From: Cryptomeria japonica
Lineage: Eukaryota; Streptophyta; Pinopsida; Cupressales; Cupressaceae
Assembly: GCF_030272615.1 (NCBI RefSeq)
Contig: NC_081415.1
Span: 421,378,757 to 421,442,756 of the forward strand
Length of the DNA: 64,000 nucleotides
Direction of reading: 5' to 3'
The position numbers and the translations under genes were made by a program. Below the pieces are notes generated by a model, which made no database searches, was not told the origin of the DNA, and saw only the letters and a list, made by a program, of their open reading frames with translations. Positions 33,691 to 44,590 of this stretch are shown piece by piece (position 1 is the stretch's first letter; every line of letters starts with the position of its first letter).

Positions 33691-34542
33691 ATGGGTAAGA
33701 TGACAAGATCAAGCTTTACAAGTAAATCCTACACTTCTAAAGGAATTTTAGATCTAGTACACACTGATCTTTGTGGTCCCATGAAAGTTCAAAGTTATTA
33801 TGGTGATAAGTATTTCATATTATTTGTGGATGATTACTCAAGGATGGTGTCAGTTATGTTTTTAAAAGAAAAATTAGAAGCTTTTCAAATGTTCAAATGG
33901 TACAAGGCAAGAGTTGAAAATGAAATAGGAAGACAACTGAAATGTCTTAGATCTGATAGAGGAGGAGAGTTCACTTCTGATGAATTTAACTTATTCTGCA
34001 ATGATCATGGTATAAAAAGACAAGTGTCTGCACCGAGAACACCTCAACAAAATGGGATAGCCGAGAGAAGAAATAGATCAATTGTGGATTGTGCCAGAAC
34101 CCCGATGATAGAAAAGAGGGTACCTCAAACATTTTGGAGAGAAGCAATCAGCACTGCAGTTTACACCCTGAACCGAGTTCAACTGAAGAAAGGAACTATG
34201 AAGACACCATATGAGATCTGGTATGACAAGAAACCTAATGTAAGTTATTTTAAAATCTTTGGAAGCAGATGCTATGTTCACAAAGATGATAGAAATGGAA
34301 AGTTTGATCAGAAAAGTGAGGAAGGAACATTTCTTGGTTATTCTTCTAAAAGTAAAGCATTTAAATGTCTGATCAAATCATCTAACAAAATAGTAGAAAG
34401 TACAAATGTGAAAATTGATGAATTTGCAGAAAGAAATGATGAAGGAAATTCCAAAGAACCAGAAGATTATGAAGAATTTGTTTATGTTCAACTGAGAAGT
34501 CCTACAGAGAAAGCTACTGAAGAAAATGAAGATAATGTCTAG
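33691..34542 (+). pseudogene. Copia integrase core, open frame
   Basis: A 283-codon open frame begins just after the zinc-binding CRGCQMGK segment. Catalytic motifs are present: DLVHTDLCGPM (first Asp), CLRSDRGGEFTSDEF (second Asp) and TPQQNGIAERRN (Glu). TFWREAISTAVYTLNRV, TPYEIWYDKKP and KIFGSRCYVH follow. It ends at a TAG at 34540-34542 inside the acidic linker before RT. Integrase inserts the cDNA into chromosomes. The core looks intact, but it is detached from Gag-protease by a frameshift. Confidence 0.9.
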
Positions 34543-35699
34543 TTATCGAGTGATGAAGAAGATCATACAGAACCTACCGAGCCTATATTAGCCAAATATG
34601 TCAAAAGACATCATGCATCAAGTCAGATTATAGGAGATAAGGATGATCCAGTAATGATAAGGAACAAACTAAGACAGAACACATGTCTGATATCTGAATT
34701 TGAGCCGAGAATAGTAAAAGAGGCATTTAACAGCGAAGATTGGGTAAATGATATGACAGAAGAGATTGATCAAATCAAGAAGAATGACACATGGACACTG
34801 ATCCCAAGACCGAAGGACAAAAATGTAATCTGTACAAAGTGGATTTTCATAAACAAGCTAAATGAAAAAGGTGAGGTCATTCAGAACAAAGCAAGACTAG
34901 TTTGCAAAGGTTATGCTCAAGAAGAAGGAATAGATTATGGTGAGACTTTTACACTTATGGCTAGACTTGAGGGAGTAAGAACATTGTTGGCATATGCTGC
35001 TTTCAAAAATTTCAAGGTATATCAAATGGATGTTAAATCTGCATTTTTGAATGGTATACTAGAAGAAGAAGTTTATATTGAACAGCTTGAAGGATTTGTT
35101 GAAGACAAGAGTAAAGATCAGGTATGTAAACTAAACAAAGCTTTATATGGTCTGAAACAAGCACCTAGAACATGGTATGAGAGACTGCACTCTTATTTGA
35201 TCAAGATTGGTTTTATAAGGACAAGTGAAAACAACAATATGTACATGAAGAAAGATGAGAACAATGGAATACTGATCTATTTGTTGATGATATTATTTTT
35301 TGTGGTAATGACTCCTTATGCAAGAACTTTGGAAATGAAATGTGCAAAGAATTTGAGATGTCATTAATCGGTGAGATAAAGTATTTTATAGGTTTACAGA
35401 TACTGCAAATGAAAGATGAGATTTTCATTACTCAATCCAAGTACATAAAGGAAATCTTGAAATTTTTTGGAATGGAGGATTCTAAACCAGTAAGTACTCC
35501 TATGACTACTAAATGTAAATTATCAAAGAATGATGAATCTGCATCTGTTGATGAGACACTTTACCGATCTATGATTGGGAAGTTGCAATATGTTGTGCAT
35601 AGTAGACCAGATATAGCACATGCAGTAGGTATTGTTGCAAGATTTTCTGCAGATCCCAAGGAAACCCATATGACATCAATCAAGAGAATTTTCAGATAG
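34543..35699 (+). pseudogene. Copia reverse transcriptase, frameshifted at the YVDD region
   Basis: The frame from 34543 (first ATG 34654) reads [53 protein letters not shown] and ALYGLKQAPRTWYERL. Near 35280 the frame changes exactly at the catalytic box: the FVDDIIFCGND segment is read in a different frame from the preceding sequence. The second part (from 35340) continues with SLIGEIKYFIGLQILQM, SKPVSTPM and SRPDIAHAVG up to a TAG at about 35697. The enzyme is inactivated by the shift. Confidence 0.9.
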
Positions 35700-36233
35700 C
35701 TGAGAGGCACTGAGGATTATGGCTTAGTATATGAAAAGAGAAATGATTTTGAATTAAAAGTTTATACTGATGCTGATTGGGCAGGCAACATAGATGACAA
35801 GAAAATCACAAGTGGTGGAGCTTTCTTTTTGGGAGAAAGACTAGTGAGTTGGCTTAGCAAGAAACAAGGATGTATCTCACAGTCAACAGCGGAAGTTGAA
35901 TATGTTGTTGTAGCATTGAATTGTACCAATATAGCATGGATCAAACAACTGTTGGAAGGTATAAATGAGAAAGTTACCGAGCCAGTAACTATATTCTGTG
36001 ATAATACGAGTGTCATTAACATTTCAAAGAATCTGGTAATGCACTCTAAGACAAAACATATCTCTATAAAGTATCATTATCTCAGAGAAGAAGTTCAAGA
36101 GAAGAAAGTTGTGCTGGAATATATCAGTTCAAAGGAGCAATTAGCAGACATCTTCACAAAGCCACTGCCAAGGGACACTTTTGAGTATCTCAGAAGCAAG
36201 TTAGGGATCCTACCCCTATCTTCTACTCACTGA
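35700..36233 (+). pseudogene. Copia RNase H domain
   Basis: In the same frame as the RT end, after a TAG. It contains YTDADWAGNIDDKKITSGGA, SWLSKKQGCISQSTAEVEY, FCDNTSVINISKNLV, KHISIKYHYLREEV and DIFTKPLPRDTFEYLRSKLG. The RNase H acidic residues in TDADWAG, AEVEY and FCDNTS are conserved. This is the last domain of the copia polyprotein, and about 460 bp of non-coding sequence separates it from the polypurine tract. Confidence 0.9.
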
Positions 36234-36691
36234 CAGAGTTCGGTGAAAGCATCAATTCGATGAATCTATAGAATATTATGTGTGGATTGATGCTGAATTA
36301 CGCACTTTAGAAGGTTTTCTAAAGGTGTGCAGGATATAGTAAATAGAGACAGGTTGCTCTGACCGAGACAGGGATGATACACAACAAGGCAAATGACTTC
36401 ACAGAGGAAGAAATCATGATTTAGTTCTTTTACTTTTTGGCATTGTTGTCAAAGGGGGAGAAGACTAAATGGTAAAATCCTAAATGAAGAAGATAACTGA
36501 AGACTAATGCCAGGGGGAGAAGATTACAAAAAGGGAGAAGACTTCAGAAGATTTTAACAACTCAAGGATAACAGGAGAAGAAGATTTTAACAACTCAAGG
36601 ATAATAGGAGAAGTCTAACAGCAATCTGAATTCGAATCAATTTGAATATCTTGTTGGTATTACCATTTAAAAGTTGGTTTTGCCATCAATG
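36234..36691 (+). other. Copia 3' non-coding region
   Basis: Non-coding internal sequence between RNase H and the polypurine tract. It contains a short direct repeat of TTTTAACAACTCAAGGATAA (near 36551 and 36583) and several GGGGGAGAAGA-type purine blocks. Confidence 0.6.
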
Positions 36692-36705
36692 CCAAAGGGG
36701 GATAT
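36692..36705 (+). other. Polypurine tract (+ copia)
   Basis: CCAAAGGGGGATAT ends at the 3' LTR start TGTTGGCATTTC. Confidence 0.85.
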
Positions 36706-38215
36706 TGTTGGCATTTCAATAGAAAGGAGATTGTTGATATTCATTAGGATATTAAGAAGGATGATAACTACCTTATTAACATTATTTTGTCATTGATGTC
36801 AAGAAATTGATTTTTTGATTCAGTAGGATGTTGCCATATCTTGAGAAGATTGATTTGAAGAGAATTAAGTGGTCGGTAAAAGACACAACAAGAATGTGAT
36901 AAGAAAGGGGAGAAATAAGATATTCAATGGGCAACTATTACCGAGTTAGACAGTGATGAGATCATGATGTTTAGATTATTCTGATATCCTACATATGTTT
37001 TTGATTATAAGGTTAATACTATACTATGTCACCGAGCAAAGAACCTAGTCGGTAAACCCTAAGGAACCTAGTCGGTAAACCCTAAGGAACCTAGTCGGTA
37101 AACCCTAAGGTTATCGATATCAGTTAATGAAGGCGGAATGTCTACCGAGTAAATTTTAGTATTTACTGAGTTGCAACCAAGTTATGACAGATCGTATTGG
37201 ATGAATAAAAGCATTATTTAATGAAGGACAATGATAAGCTGGAGATGTATAAATGATTGGTATGCCACACATAAGTTTGTTAAGGATCTATGGCAATGGA
37301 AGATTGGCAGGAAGATCTACAGCTCATATTGAACCACAATAACCTTGTGCAAGTTCCAAGAAAGGAATGCAAGTCCCAAGGTGAGGTAAAACGTTTTCAG
37401 ATCGAAAGATGCATTGAACCTAGTCAAGATTGAAGATCTGATGGCTAAGATTGATCATGGGAAATGTGATCAAGGAGATTCAGCGGTTAGCAAATTGTTT
37501 ATAAATAAGAAATTATTGATGAACAATGTATGCGAGCAAGTGTAAGCACATGGATGCTACATAGTGATTATCGAGCATAGAAGCTTGAAGACCTGTTTGA
37601 ATAACAGAGTAGGGAGCCCATCAGAGGGACAAGATAAGTCCTATGACAAGATTGTTTTGAGCAAAATAGAATCTGCTTTAGCATTTTAGATGTGAAGTTG
37701 TAGATATATTTTTATTACAGTTATTTTGTAAGTGACAGAAAATCTCTTAATCAAGTGGACTTAACAGTCTTATTTGTAAACCCTCTAGCAAGGTAACATT
37801 ATAAATGAGTGTTTGAAATCCTTTAACAAGGTCAATTCTAACAAAGTGAAGATCCTAACAGATCTGAGGGAAATCCCTTAATCGGGTCACATCTAGCAAT
37901 GTGTTTGTAATCTTTAACAGGATTTGCTTTTAACCGAGCATACTCTAGAAGAGTATATTTCTTAGTGGGTCTGAAATCCCACAGTGGTTTTTCCCTATTT
38001 GGGTTTCCACGTTAAATCTTGTGTTATATGTGTTATGATGATTATGTGTTTATGAGTTTGCATGTTTAGCAGTTTTTGGTTATATTGCTAAAGTATAAGT
38101 TACCGAGGTTGAATCTGTTGATTTTATGGAGGATTAAGTTTGTATGATTCACCCCCCCCTCTCATCTTGTTAGCTATTGGAATCAATTTTTTACATTTAG
38201 AATTAGAACTTAACA
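36706..38215 (+). mobile_element. Copia 3' LTR
   Basis: 1510-bp LTR, TGTTGGC to TTAACA. It retains the undisturbed version of the Tat target at 37416-37420 (GAACC within GCATTGAACCTAGTC). It has three tandem copies of a 23-bp unit at 37041-37109. Confidence 0.95.
37041..37109. repeat. Three 23-bp tandem repeats inside the copia 3' LTR
   Basis: Units at 37041-37063, 37064-37086 and 37087-37109, each starting GAACCTAGTCGG. The 5' LTR has a single copy at 16148-16170 with one base change. The expansion therefore happened after insertion. Confidence 0.95.
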
Positions 38216-38220
38216 CCACT
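38216..38220. repeat. Target-site duplication, right copy (+ copia)
   Basis: CCACT immediately after the 3' LTR end TTAACA, matching 15775-15779. Confidence 0.95.
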
Positions 38221-38544
38221 TATGCATAATATCAAAATATCTTCAACAAAGCTATGTTGGTGAAACCCTCACCAGATTAATAAACCAGGCTTACCAACAT
38301 ATAAGATAACATCTGATCACCAAATCAATACCAACTGACTAAACATATATCTAAATAGCATGAATAACCGATCTAAGCCAATTCCATAATCCAAAGCATA
38401 CCAGAGTATACCGGATCAACATGATCTTACCAACTAGAAACCAATCATCCTACCGGGATCAACCGGATACCAGTAAATAGCCAAAGCAGCTAGTGTTGAC
38501 ATCAATGACAAAACATCATAATCAATTCCATCAAATTGCCAACA
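38221..38544 (-). mobile_element. 3' LTR of - strand copia, proximal part
   Basis: The LTR begins on the - strand at 38544 with TGTTGGCAATTTGATGG, directly after a purine tract (AAGGGGAGAT, plus-strand 38545-38555). Its first about 330 bp end at the CCACT target duplication of the inserted + strand copia (38216-38220). Confidence 0.8.
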
Positions 38545-38556
38545 ATCTCCCCTTCT
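38545..38556 (-). other. Polypurine tract of - strand copia
   Basis: On the - strand, GAAGGGGAGAT directly precedes the LTR start. A second purine block, AAAGGGGGAGA, lies about 200 bp upstream on - (near 38745-38755) and could be an alternative priming site. Confidence 0.7.
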
Positions 38557-38842
38557 GGCATTGATGGCAACACTAGATGTGAAAAATATCCAAGTGCCAA
38601 GAAATGCCAAACAAATCTCCCACACAAGAATATAGCAATGAAGTTCTGATTCACACTCTCCCTGTAGATGATATCACAGTTAAGTTCTACAAATTTCTCC
38701 CCCTAATGTATATAAATCCTTAAGTTTTTCACAAGAATATATCTCCCCCTTTGACATCAATACCAAAGATCTGACATAAATATCAAAGCAAAATCATAAA
38801 CCACTGAATTACAAGACTAACTACTCCCCCTAAGTAGTAGCA
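38557..38842 (-). other. 3' non-coding region of - strand copia
   Basis: Non-coding sequence between the RNase H end and the polypurine tract of the - strand copia, with several TCTCCCCCT blocks (purine tracts on -). Confidence 0.6.
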
Positions 38843-39789
38843 TCACCACATCAATCCATAATGAATAATAGCTCTGATAATGCATAGCGGACTAATGCCA
38901 AATAACAACAATCGGGTTTCTACTAGAGGGGCAGAAACCCCTAATCTGTCTCTCAGGTATTCAAATGATTCTTTAGGCAAAGGTTTAGTGAAGATGTCTA
39001 CAATCCGCTCTTTAGTGTTCACATAAACCAGTCTAATTTCATTTTCTTCCACCTTTTCTTTCAAGGAGTTGTATTCGATAGATATGTGCTTTGTCTTAGA
39101 GTGGAATACCATATTCTTTAATATGTCTATAGCAGCAGAGTTATCACAGTGAATAACTACCGGTTCATTGCAATGCACTTTTATGTCCTTTAACATTTTC
39201 TTCATCCATAGAACTTGTGTACAATTAGTAGCAACAATAACATACTCAGCTTCAATAGTAGATAAGGAAGTACATGACTATTTCTTGTTGATCCATGAAA
39301 TAAGTTTCTTTCCAATAAAGAAAGCTCCACTAGAAGTGCTCTTCCGGTCATCAACACCTGCCCAATCTGCATCTATAGATACACATAAAGTAAAGACATC
39401 ATCTTTAGGATACCACAAACCATATTCAGATGTTCCTTGTAAGTACCTAAAAATCCTTTTCACCGCACTCTCATGATTTTCTCTAGGATCACTTTGATAT
39501 CTTGATGCAATGCAAACTACATTCATTATATCTGGTCTAGTCTGATTCAAATAAAGTAGACCTCCAATCATAGACTTGTATCTTGTAGAATCTACCTGTG
39601 TTGATTCATCTTTCTTTGTCAATTTCTCACTTGTAACCATAGGAGTACCAACCGGTTTAGAATTTTCAAGACCAAATTTCTTCAACAACTCCCTAACATA
39701 TTAGTTTGACAGATGCAAATACCTTTATTACTCTGAGTAATCTGCAAACCTAAGAAAATTTTCATTTCCCCAATTATATACATCTCAAA
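38843..39789 (-). pseudogene. Copia RT C-terminus and RNase H, broken
   Basis: The - strand frames 39688-39278 and 39205-38843 contain ENSKPVGTPM, the YKSMIGGLLYL type, TRPDIMNVV, then DADWAGVDDRKSTSSGAFF, KTKHISIEYN and DIFTKPLPKESFEYLRDRLG. These are standard copia connection and RNase H landmarks. A stop interrupts between ISWINKK and the following SLSTIEAEY segment, and a frame change lies near 39690. The catalytic-region Asp residues DADWAG and HCDNSAA are visible. No intact product is possible. Confidence 0.9.
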
Positions 39790-40335
39790 TTAATTCTTCA
39801 TATTGTTAGAAAATTCCATGCACAATTTATCCTCACCTCCAAAAATGATGGCATCAACAAAGACCTCAATAATCAATATATCATCATCAGTGACTTTATA
39901 ATATAGATTACTGTCAGCATTACCTTTAGTGAAACCAACTTTTAAAATATGTTTGTCCAACCTTGCATACCAAGCTTTAGGTGCATGTTTCAATCCATAT
40001 AAGGCTTTCTTTAACCTGCAAACCATGTTTTTATCATCTGAAAGTGAAAAGCCATTAGGTTTCTCAATATAAACTTCCTCATCAAGATCCCCATTCAGAA
40101 AAGTACACTTAACATCCATCTGATAAACCTTGTAGTTTTTATGTGCAGCATAGGCAAGAAATAATCTTACAGTTTCAATCCTAGCTACTGGTGCAAAGGT
40201 TTCATCAGAGTCAATTCCTTCCTTCTGAGAATATCCTTTACAAACTAATCTAGCTTTATTCCTCACAAATTGTCCAACTTCATTTAGTTTATTTCTAAAA
40301 ACCCATTTAGTTCCAATAACATTCTTATTTTTAGG
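39790..40335 (-). pseudogene. Copia reverse transcriptase, catalytic site altered
   Basis: The - strand frame 40266-39790 reads [42 protein letters not shown] and [14 protein letters not shown], the classic copia RT blocks. The expected YVDD box appears as FVDA, so the second catalytic aspartate is replaced and the enzyme would be inactive even without the surrounding stops. Upstream, an in-frame stop sits in the segment leading to the block (LVP followed by a stop near 40336). Confidence 0.9.
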
Positions 40336-41091
40336 TTAGGGAACTAAAATCCTTGTGTTATTCTTTTCTATTTGATCTAATTCTTCTTCCATAGCTTTCA
40401 TCCAACATTCATTTTTACATGCTTCAGTTACTGATACCGGTTCAACTTGAGAGATTAAACATACCTCATCAGCTGCCAATCTTCTTCTTGTCATCACTCC
40501 TTTGTTCTTTTCCCCAATGATCTGATCTTCTGAATGATTCAACCTTACATACCTAGGAGTCTTCTGATTCTTTGTTCCTCTTCCCTGATCTTCAGTTACT
40601 GTTGAATTTTCTGATACTACCAAAGTAACTGGTTCAACATTTTGTTCCGGTAAAGGTGTTACCAGTTTAGTTATGATCATTTCCACTGCCGATTTTTGCT
40701 CATAAGTTCTGATTTGACTTCTATTCAGCTCATCCACCTTGACATTAGTGCTCTCCACAATTCTCTACAATCTTTTGTTATAACATCTATATGCTTTGCT
40801 TTTATTAGAATAACCAAGAAATATTCCATTGTCACATCTAGGATCAAACTTGCCAATGAAATCATCTCTTTTGATATAACATTTACTACCAAAGATTCTG
40901 AAGTACTTAACTGTAGGTGTATTGCCAAACCATAACTCATAAGGTGTCTTACTGGTTTCTCCTTTGATATGAACTTTGTTAAATGTACAAACTGCTATGC
41001 TCATTGCTTCTCTCCAGTAGATATGAGGTAGATTAGCTTCCATCATCATGGTTCTAGCAGCATCCAAGATAGTTATGTTCTTTCTTTCCAC
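40336..41091 (-). pseudogene. Copia integrase C-terminal half and linker
   Basis: Frame 41091-40765 begins MERKNITILDAARTMM, the continuation of the NGV(A/M)ERKN motif with the third catalytic Glu, followed by IYWREAMSIAV, TPYELWFGNTP and FGSKCYIKRD. After a stop near 40762 the linker 40758-40336 continues with VESTNVKVDE and an acidic/Ser-rich region up to the RT. Confidence 0.85.
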
Positions 41092-41935
41092 AACTCCATT
41101 CTGCTGAGGTGTCCGGGGAGCAGAAAATTGTCTCTTTATTCCATGCTTCTCACAAAAGTTATTAAACTCACCGGATGTGAATTATCCACCATGATTTGAC
41201 CTTAAGCACTTAATCTTCAATCCTGTCTCAGTTTCAACCTTAGCTTTAAAGATTTTAAACTTTTCAAAAGCCTCATATTTCTCCCTTAGAAAAGTAACCC
41301 ACATTATTCTAGAATAATCATCAATGATTAGCATAAAATATCTATCACCTTGAAAACTTTTGATTCTAGCAGGACCACACAAATCAATATGAATAAAATC
41401 AAGAACATCGTTAGATTTATCTTGTATACTCTTAAAAGAGGTTCTAACCTGTTTTCCCATTTGACATTCTTTACATACTGGATTATACAGCTTCACAATC
41501 TTAGGTATATCTCTAACTGCCTTAGTTGAACTGATCTTTACCTTGCAATCAAAATTCACATGACATAGCCTTTTATGCCAAAGCCAACTCTCATCAGTTT
41601 GTGCAATCAAACATGCCTTCTCACCAGAATTCAAATGAAATATATTACCATTTATCTGAGTACCGGTAGTAAACTCCAATCCAAATCTATTAATGATCTT
41701 GCATTTTCCATGCTTGAATTGTAATTGAAATCCCTTATCCACCAATTGTCCTACACTCAAAAGATTATGTCTTAAACCTTCAACATAAAAAACATTATCA
41801 ATATTGTGCTTACCATCTAATGATATGGTTTCTCTTCCTTTGATCATGCATGCTTTGTCATCTCCAAATCTAACCAGTCTGCCATCAAATTCTTGCAAAG
41901 ATAGAAACTTCCTTTTATCTCCAATCATATGATGT
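41092..41935 (-). pseudogene. Copia protease scrap, GAG-pre-integrase and integrase core
   Basis: The frame starts in the protease downstream box (HHMIGDKRKF), then VEGLRHNLLSVGQL, WLWHKRLCHVN (zinc-binding His), CKECQMGKQVRTSF (zinc Cys), DFIHIDLCGPARI (first catalytic Asp) and IIDDYSRIMWVTFL. The second Asp motif, normally SDRGGEF, reads SNHGG followed by a stop, so the catalytic Asp is lost. Everything 5' of the protease box is missing, fused instead to a 25-bp LTR scrap. Confidence 0.85.
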
Positions 41936-41956
41936 GAACATCATAATCAATTCCAT

Positions 41957-43370
41957 CAAATTAAGTGAATTTTATTCATTTAATTATCCTTAATTCTTCC
42001 AATTAATTAAATTAAGATTTAATTAATATCCCTATTCTTTTAAATTGCCCATTAATCAAAATTTGATTAATATTTCCCTTCTTCTATCTAACCATTTTTA
42101 ATTAAATTCACATTTAATTAAAATCCCCCTTCTAGCCATTTTTAATTAAATTTACATTTAATTAAAACCACCCACTTGCAAAATTAAAAATCACATTTAA
42201 ATAAATCAATATTTATTTAAATCTATCAAATGCAAGTTGCAACCAAAATTAAAATAAATTTAATTTATTTTAATTAAATTATTTTTTCCCTCACCCACTT
42301 GCAAAATCCTGCATCTCCCACTTGCCTCCTAAACCTCTTCTAGAGCCTTCTAGATTCTTCTAATCCTATCTTAATTAACCTAATCCATCTCTTAACTATT
42401 TGCACATTCCTTAAGAGAAGTCACTTCTCAAAAATGTCTCGAAGTCTTTGAAATGCATTAAAGGCTTTATGTCATCAACAAGTTAACCTTCAAAGTCTTT
42501 TTAACCATTAATGGTTAACTCAACCCTTCCCACATGGTTAGAGACTTTCTTTCTAACTTAACCCTTATCTAACCCAAGGGTCTCATCAAGCACTTATGGC
42601 TTTGACCCTAGTTATTCTATTAACCCTTGCACAAGAGTTTACCCCTTGCGTAAAAGATTTATCCAATAGATAACCCTAACCTAACCTTAACCCTTACCTC
42701 CTAAGGTAACCTCCATGTCTTCTCAGATATTTAATGCCTCTTATATCTCCTCTCAAGCAATCTCTTGTTGACAATTGTCACCATTTCATTGGTGAAAATT
42801 GTAAACATGGATTGATAACTTTCAATCCTGGCCCTTATTGAGATTATTCAATCTCAACCCTTCATTGCCCTATTTTTCCTATAAATAGAGCTCCCATTCT
42901 TCTTTTTCATAATCCAATTCTTTGTGCATCAAACTTATAGTCTCATTTCATCAAGCATAATTAACCTCTCTTTAATAATAGTAATTAAATCATTTAGTAA
43001 ATATCATGTTAGCTTCATTTTATATGCTAGTTTAAATATCATCATTTTCATGCTAGTTAGCTTCATATCAATATCTTGCATCCTATCATCATCTAGTTTC
43101 ATATCTAAATCATCACTAAGATCTTAGTTGCATTTCCATTTTGATCTTAGAATCATCATTTAAATCTTGTTCTCTAGGTTGTCATCTTGAGGGTCAAGTG
43201 CTCTTCCAAGTGAGGGCCACCTTGAATCTTAGAGATCTTTAGAGATAGAGGAGCATGGAGAGTTTAGATTTATTCAACTTGTTTTGTTTTTTATTTCTAA
43301 CTCTAATGCAATGTTTCATGTGTGTGTTTGAAGTGTTCTTCTCTATTGTAGGTTGATACCACATTTTTCA
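41957..43370 (+). mobile_element. Old gypsy-type LTR, right part with promoter
   Basis: Continuation of the LTR begun at 14831. It contains six or so AT-only inverted repeats between about 41993 and 42285, then a long C/T/A-rich segment, a TATA box (TATAAATA at about 42880) and a U5-like end near 43363-43370. Together with 14831-14891 it makes an LTR of about 1.4 kb. I found no polypurine tract on its left and no clear gypsy coding on its right, so it is probably a solo or truncated LTR. The exact right end and a TSD could not be fixed. Confidence 0.65.
42879..42888 (+). promoter_or_regulatory. TATA box of the old gypsy-type LTR
   Basis: CTATAAATAG is an excellent TATA match in the expected middle-to-late position of an LTR, followed by non-coding R/U5-like sequence. 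Promoter activity is inferred from position only. Confidence 0.6.
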
Positions 43371-44590
43371 GGCATATAGTAGTTATGGCATATCCCTAGA
43401 AATTTATATAAAAAATAATATAGTTTCTATGGACTCACATTTGTTATTGACTATGGCAGTTATGAATATGTTTATGCTATGATGATTGCTCTGTTATTCT
43501 CAGTCAAGATGATGCTTTTGATTCTGGGTCTCACGATAGCCTTTTTTGATATTTCATGATGTTTGCTTGTTTGGGCTGTGAGCTCTAATGGGGCTCTCCT
43601 GGGGTATATATCTGGAAACGATTATTATGCTATTTTTTAATTGAATTATGTCATCTCTATGGGGACCTTACTGAGTTCTGACCTATATAGATGCCACCTG
43701 TAGGTAAGTATATACACATAGGTGGTATTGGTATTGGTATTGGTTAGAAACCTCAGTTTGGTCCGAGCTATGGTTGGCATTGCCCCTTTCTTGACATGTT
43801 CTAGGAGTAGAATATTGTTTTGTGGGTGGTGTAAATGGTTGCCTTTGTTTATATAATGCACTCTCGCCTTTTATGGTTCTATATGTTCTCTTTATATGCT
43901 ATATACTTAGTATCTTGGTAAATCCCAAGAAATCTTGGTCTTGTCAGTTATGGTTATCTTGGATGCATACCAGTATGGTTTCCGAAAAAGAGTTCTTGGT
44001 TATCTAATAGCTCTGGCACTTGATATATGAACTTTACTTTTACAAATAACAACTTATATTCTCATCTTTTGGTCAGGATTATATTTAGATGACTCAGTTT
44101 AAATTAGTTCAGTTCTGCTTATTCTTTTGGTTATCTCTATGGAGACCCTACTGAGTCTTGACTTATATAGATGACATTTGTATAGTAGTATTTACACAGA
44201 TGTTGGTATCTATATTGATCAAAATCCTTAGTTTGGTTCCAGTTTTGTTTGGCTTTGCCCTCCCTCTCTGTCTGGGCTTGGGATATAATACCATAATTAA
44301 GAACTGTAGTTGGATGCTTCTGTTTTATGCAGTACTCTCTTTTCATGGTTCTACATTATATCTAACAGATGGTCTAGATTGTTTGGGAGTTGTTTTTTGG
44401 CTTTTGTTGTGCAGGGAGTTAAATATAGACTAAAGCAAGGAACAATTCTGCACCTTTCCAAGAGGATATTTGGGAGTAGGCCTTGCATACAATGACTTTA
44501 TAAGATAGAGCTCTGTTCAATTCTTGATGTAATGTAGCAAGCAACCAAATTTTACTGAATGAGGAAAATCCCTCAAATTTGTAAATGTAC
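43371..44590 (+). repeat. Diverged tandem duplication, offset 480 bp
   Basis: The segment from 43651 (TCTCTATGGGGACCTTACTG) recurs from 44131 (TCTCTATGGAGACCCTACTG). Similarity extends over about 250 bp, through TATATAGATG, GGTTGGCATTGCCC / GTTTGGCTTTGCCC and TTTTATGGTTCT / TTTCATGGTTCT. No gene is recognised. Short open frames are not domain-like. Confidence 0.7.

Larger units (their letters stand above)
15780..38215 (+). mobile_element. Ty1/copia element, + strand, interrupted (nest level 3)
   Basis: 5' LTR 15780-16482 plus 31194-31989, internal region 31990-36705, 3' LTR 36706-38215. Both outer edges are flanked by the 5-bp duplication CCACT (15775-15779 and 38216-38220), so the element is structurally complete. 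The Tat element 16483-31188 is inserted in its 5' LTR. Without that insertion it would be about 7.7 kb, with LTRs of about 1.5 kb. Coding is broken by at least five stops and two frameshifts. Confidence 0.95.
14892..41956 (-). mobile_element. Ty1/copia element, - strand, interrupted (nest level 2)
   Basis: The - strand order is: a scrap of LTR start (41956-41936), integrase (41928-40765), RT (40266-39790), RT end and RNase H (39688-38843), polypurine tract, 3' LTR (38544 down to 38216, continuing 15774 down to 14892). The + strand copia element 15780-38215 sits inside that 3' LTR. The 5' LTR body, gag and most of the protease are missing: about 25 bp matching the LTR start is fused directly to the HHM of the protease region at about 41935. 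The left LTR end reads TGTTAGACAG on the + strand. Confidence 0.8.

Noticed and set aside
44137-44495. Short frames on both strands in the 480-bp-offset duplication
   Set aside because: Not shared between the two duplicate copies, so not under coding constraint.
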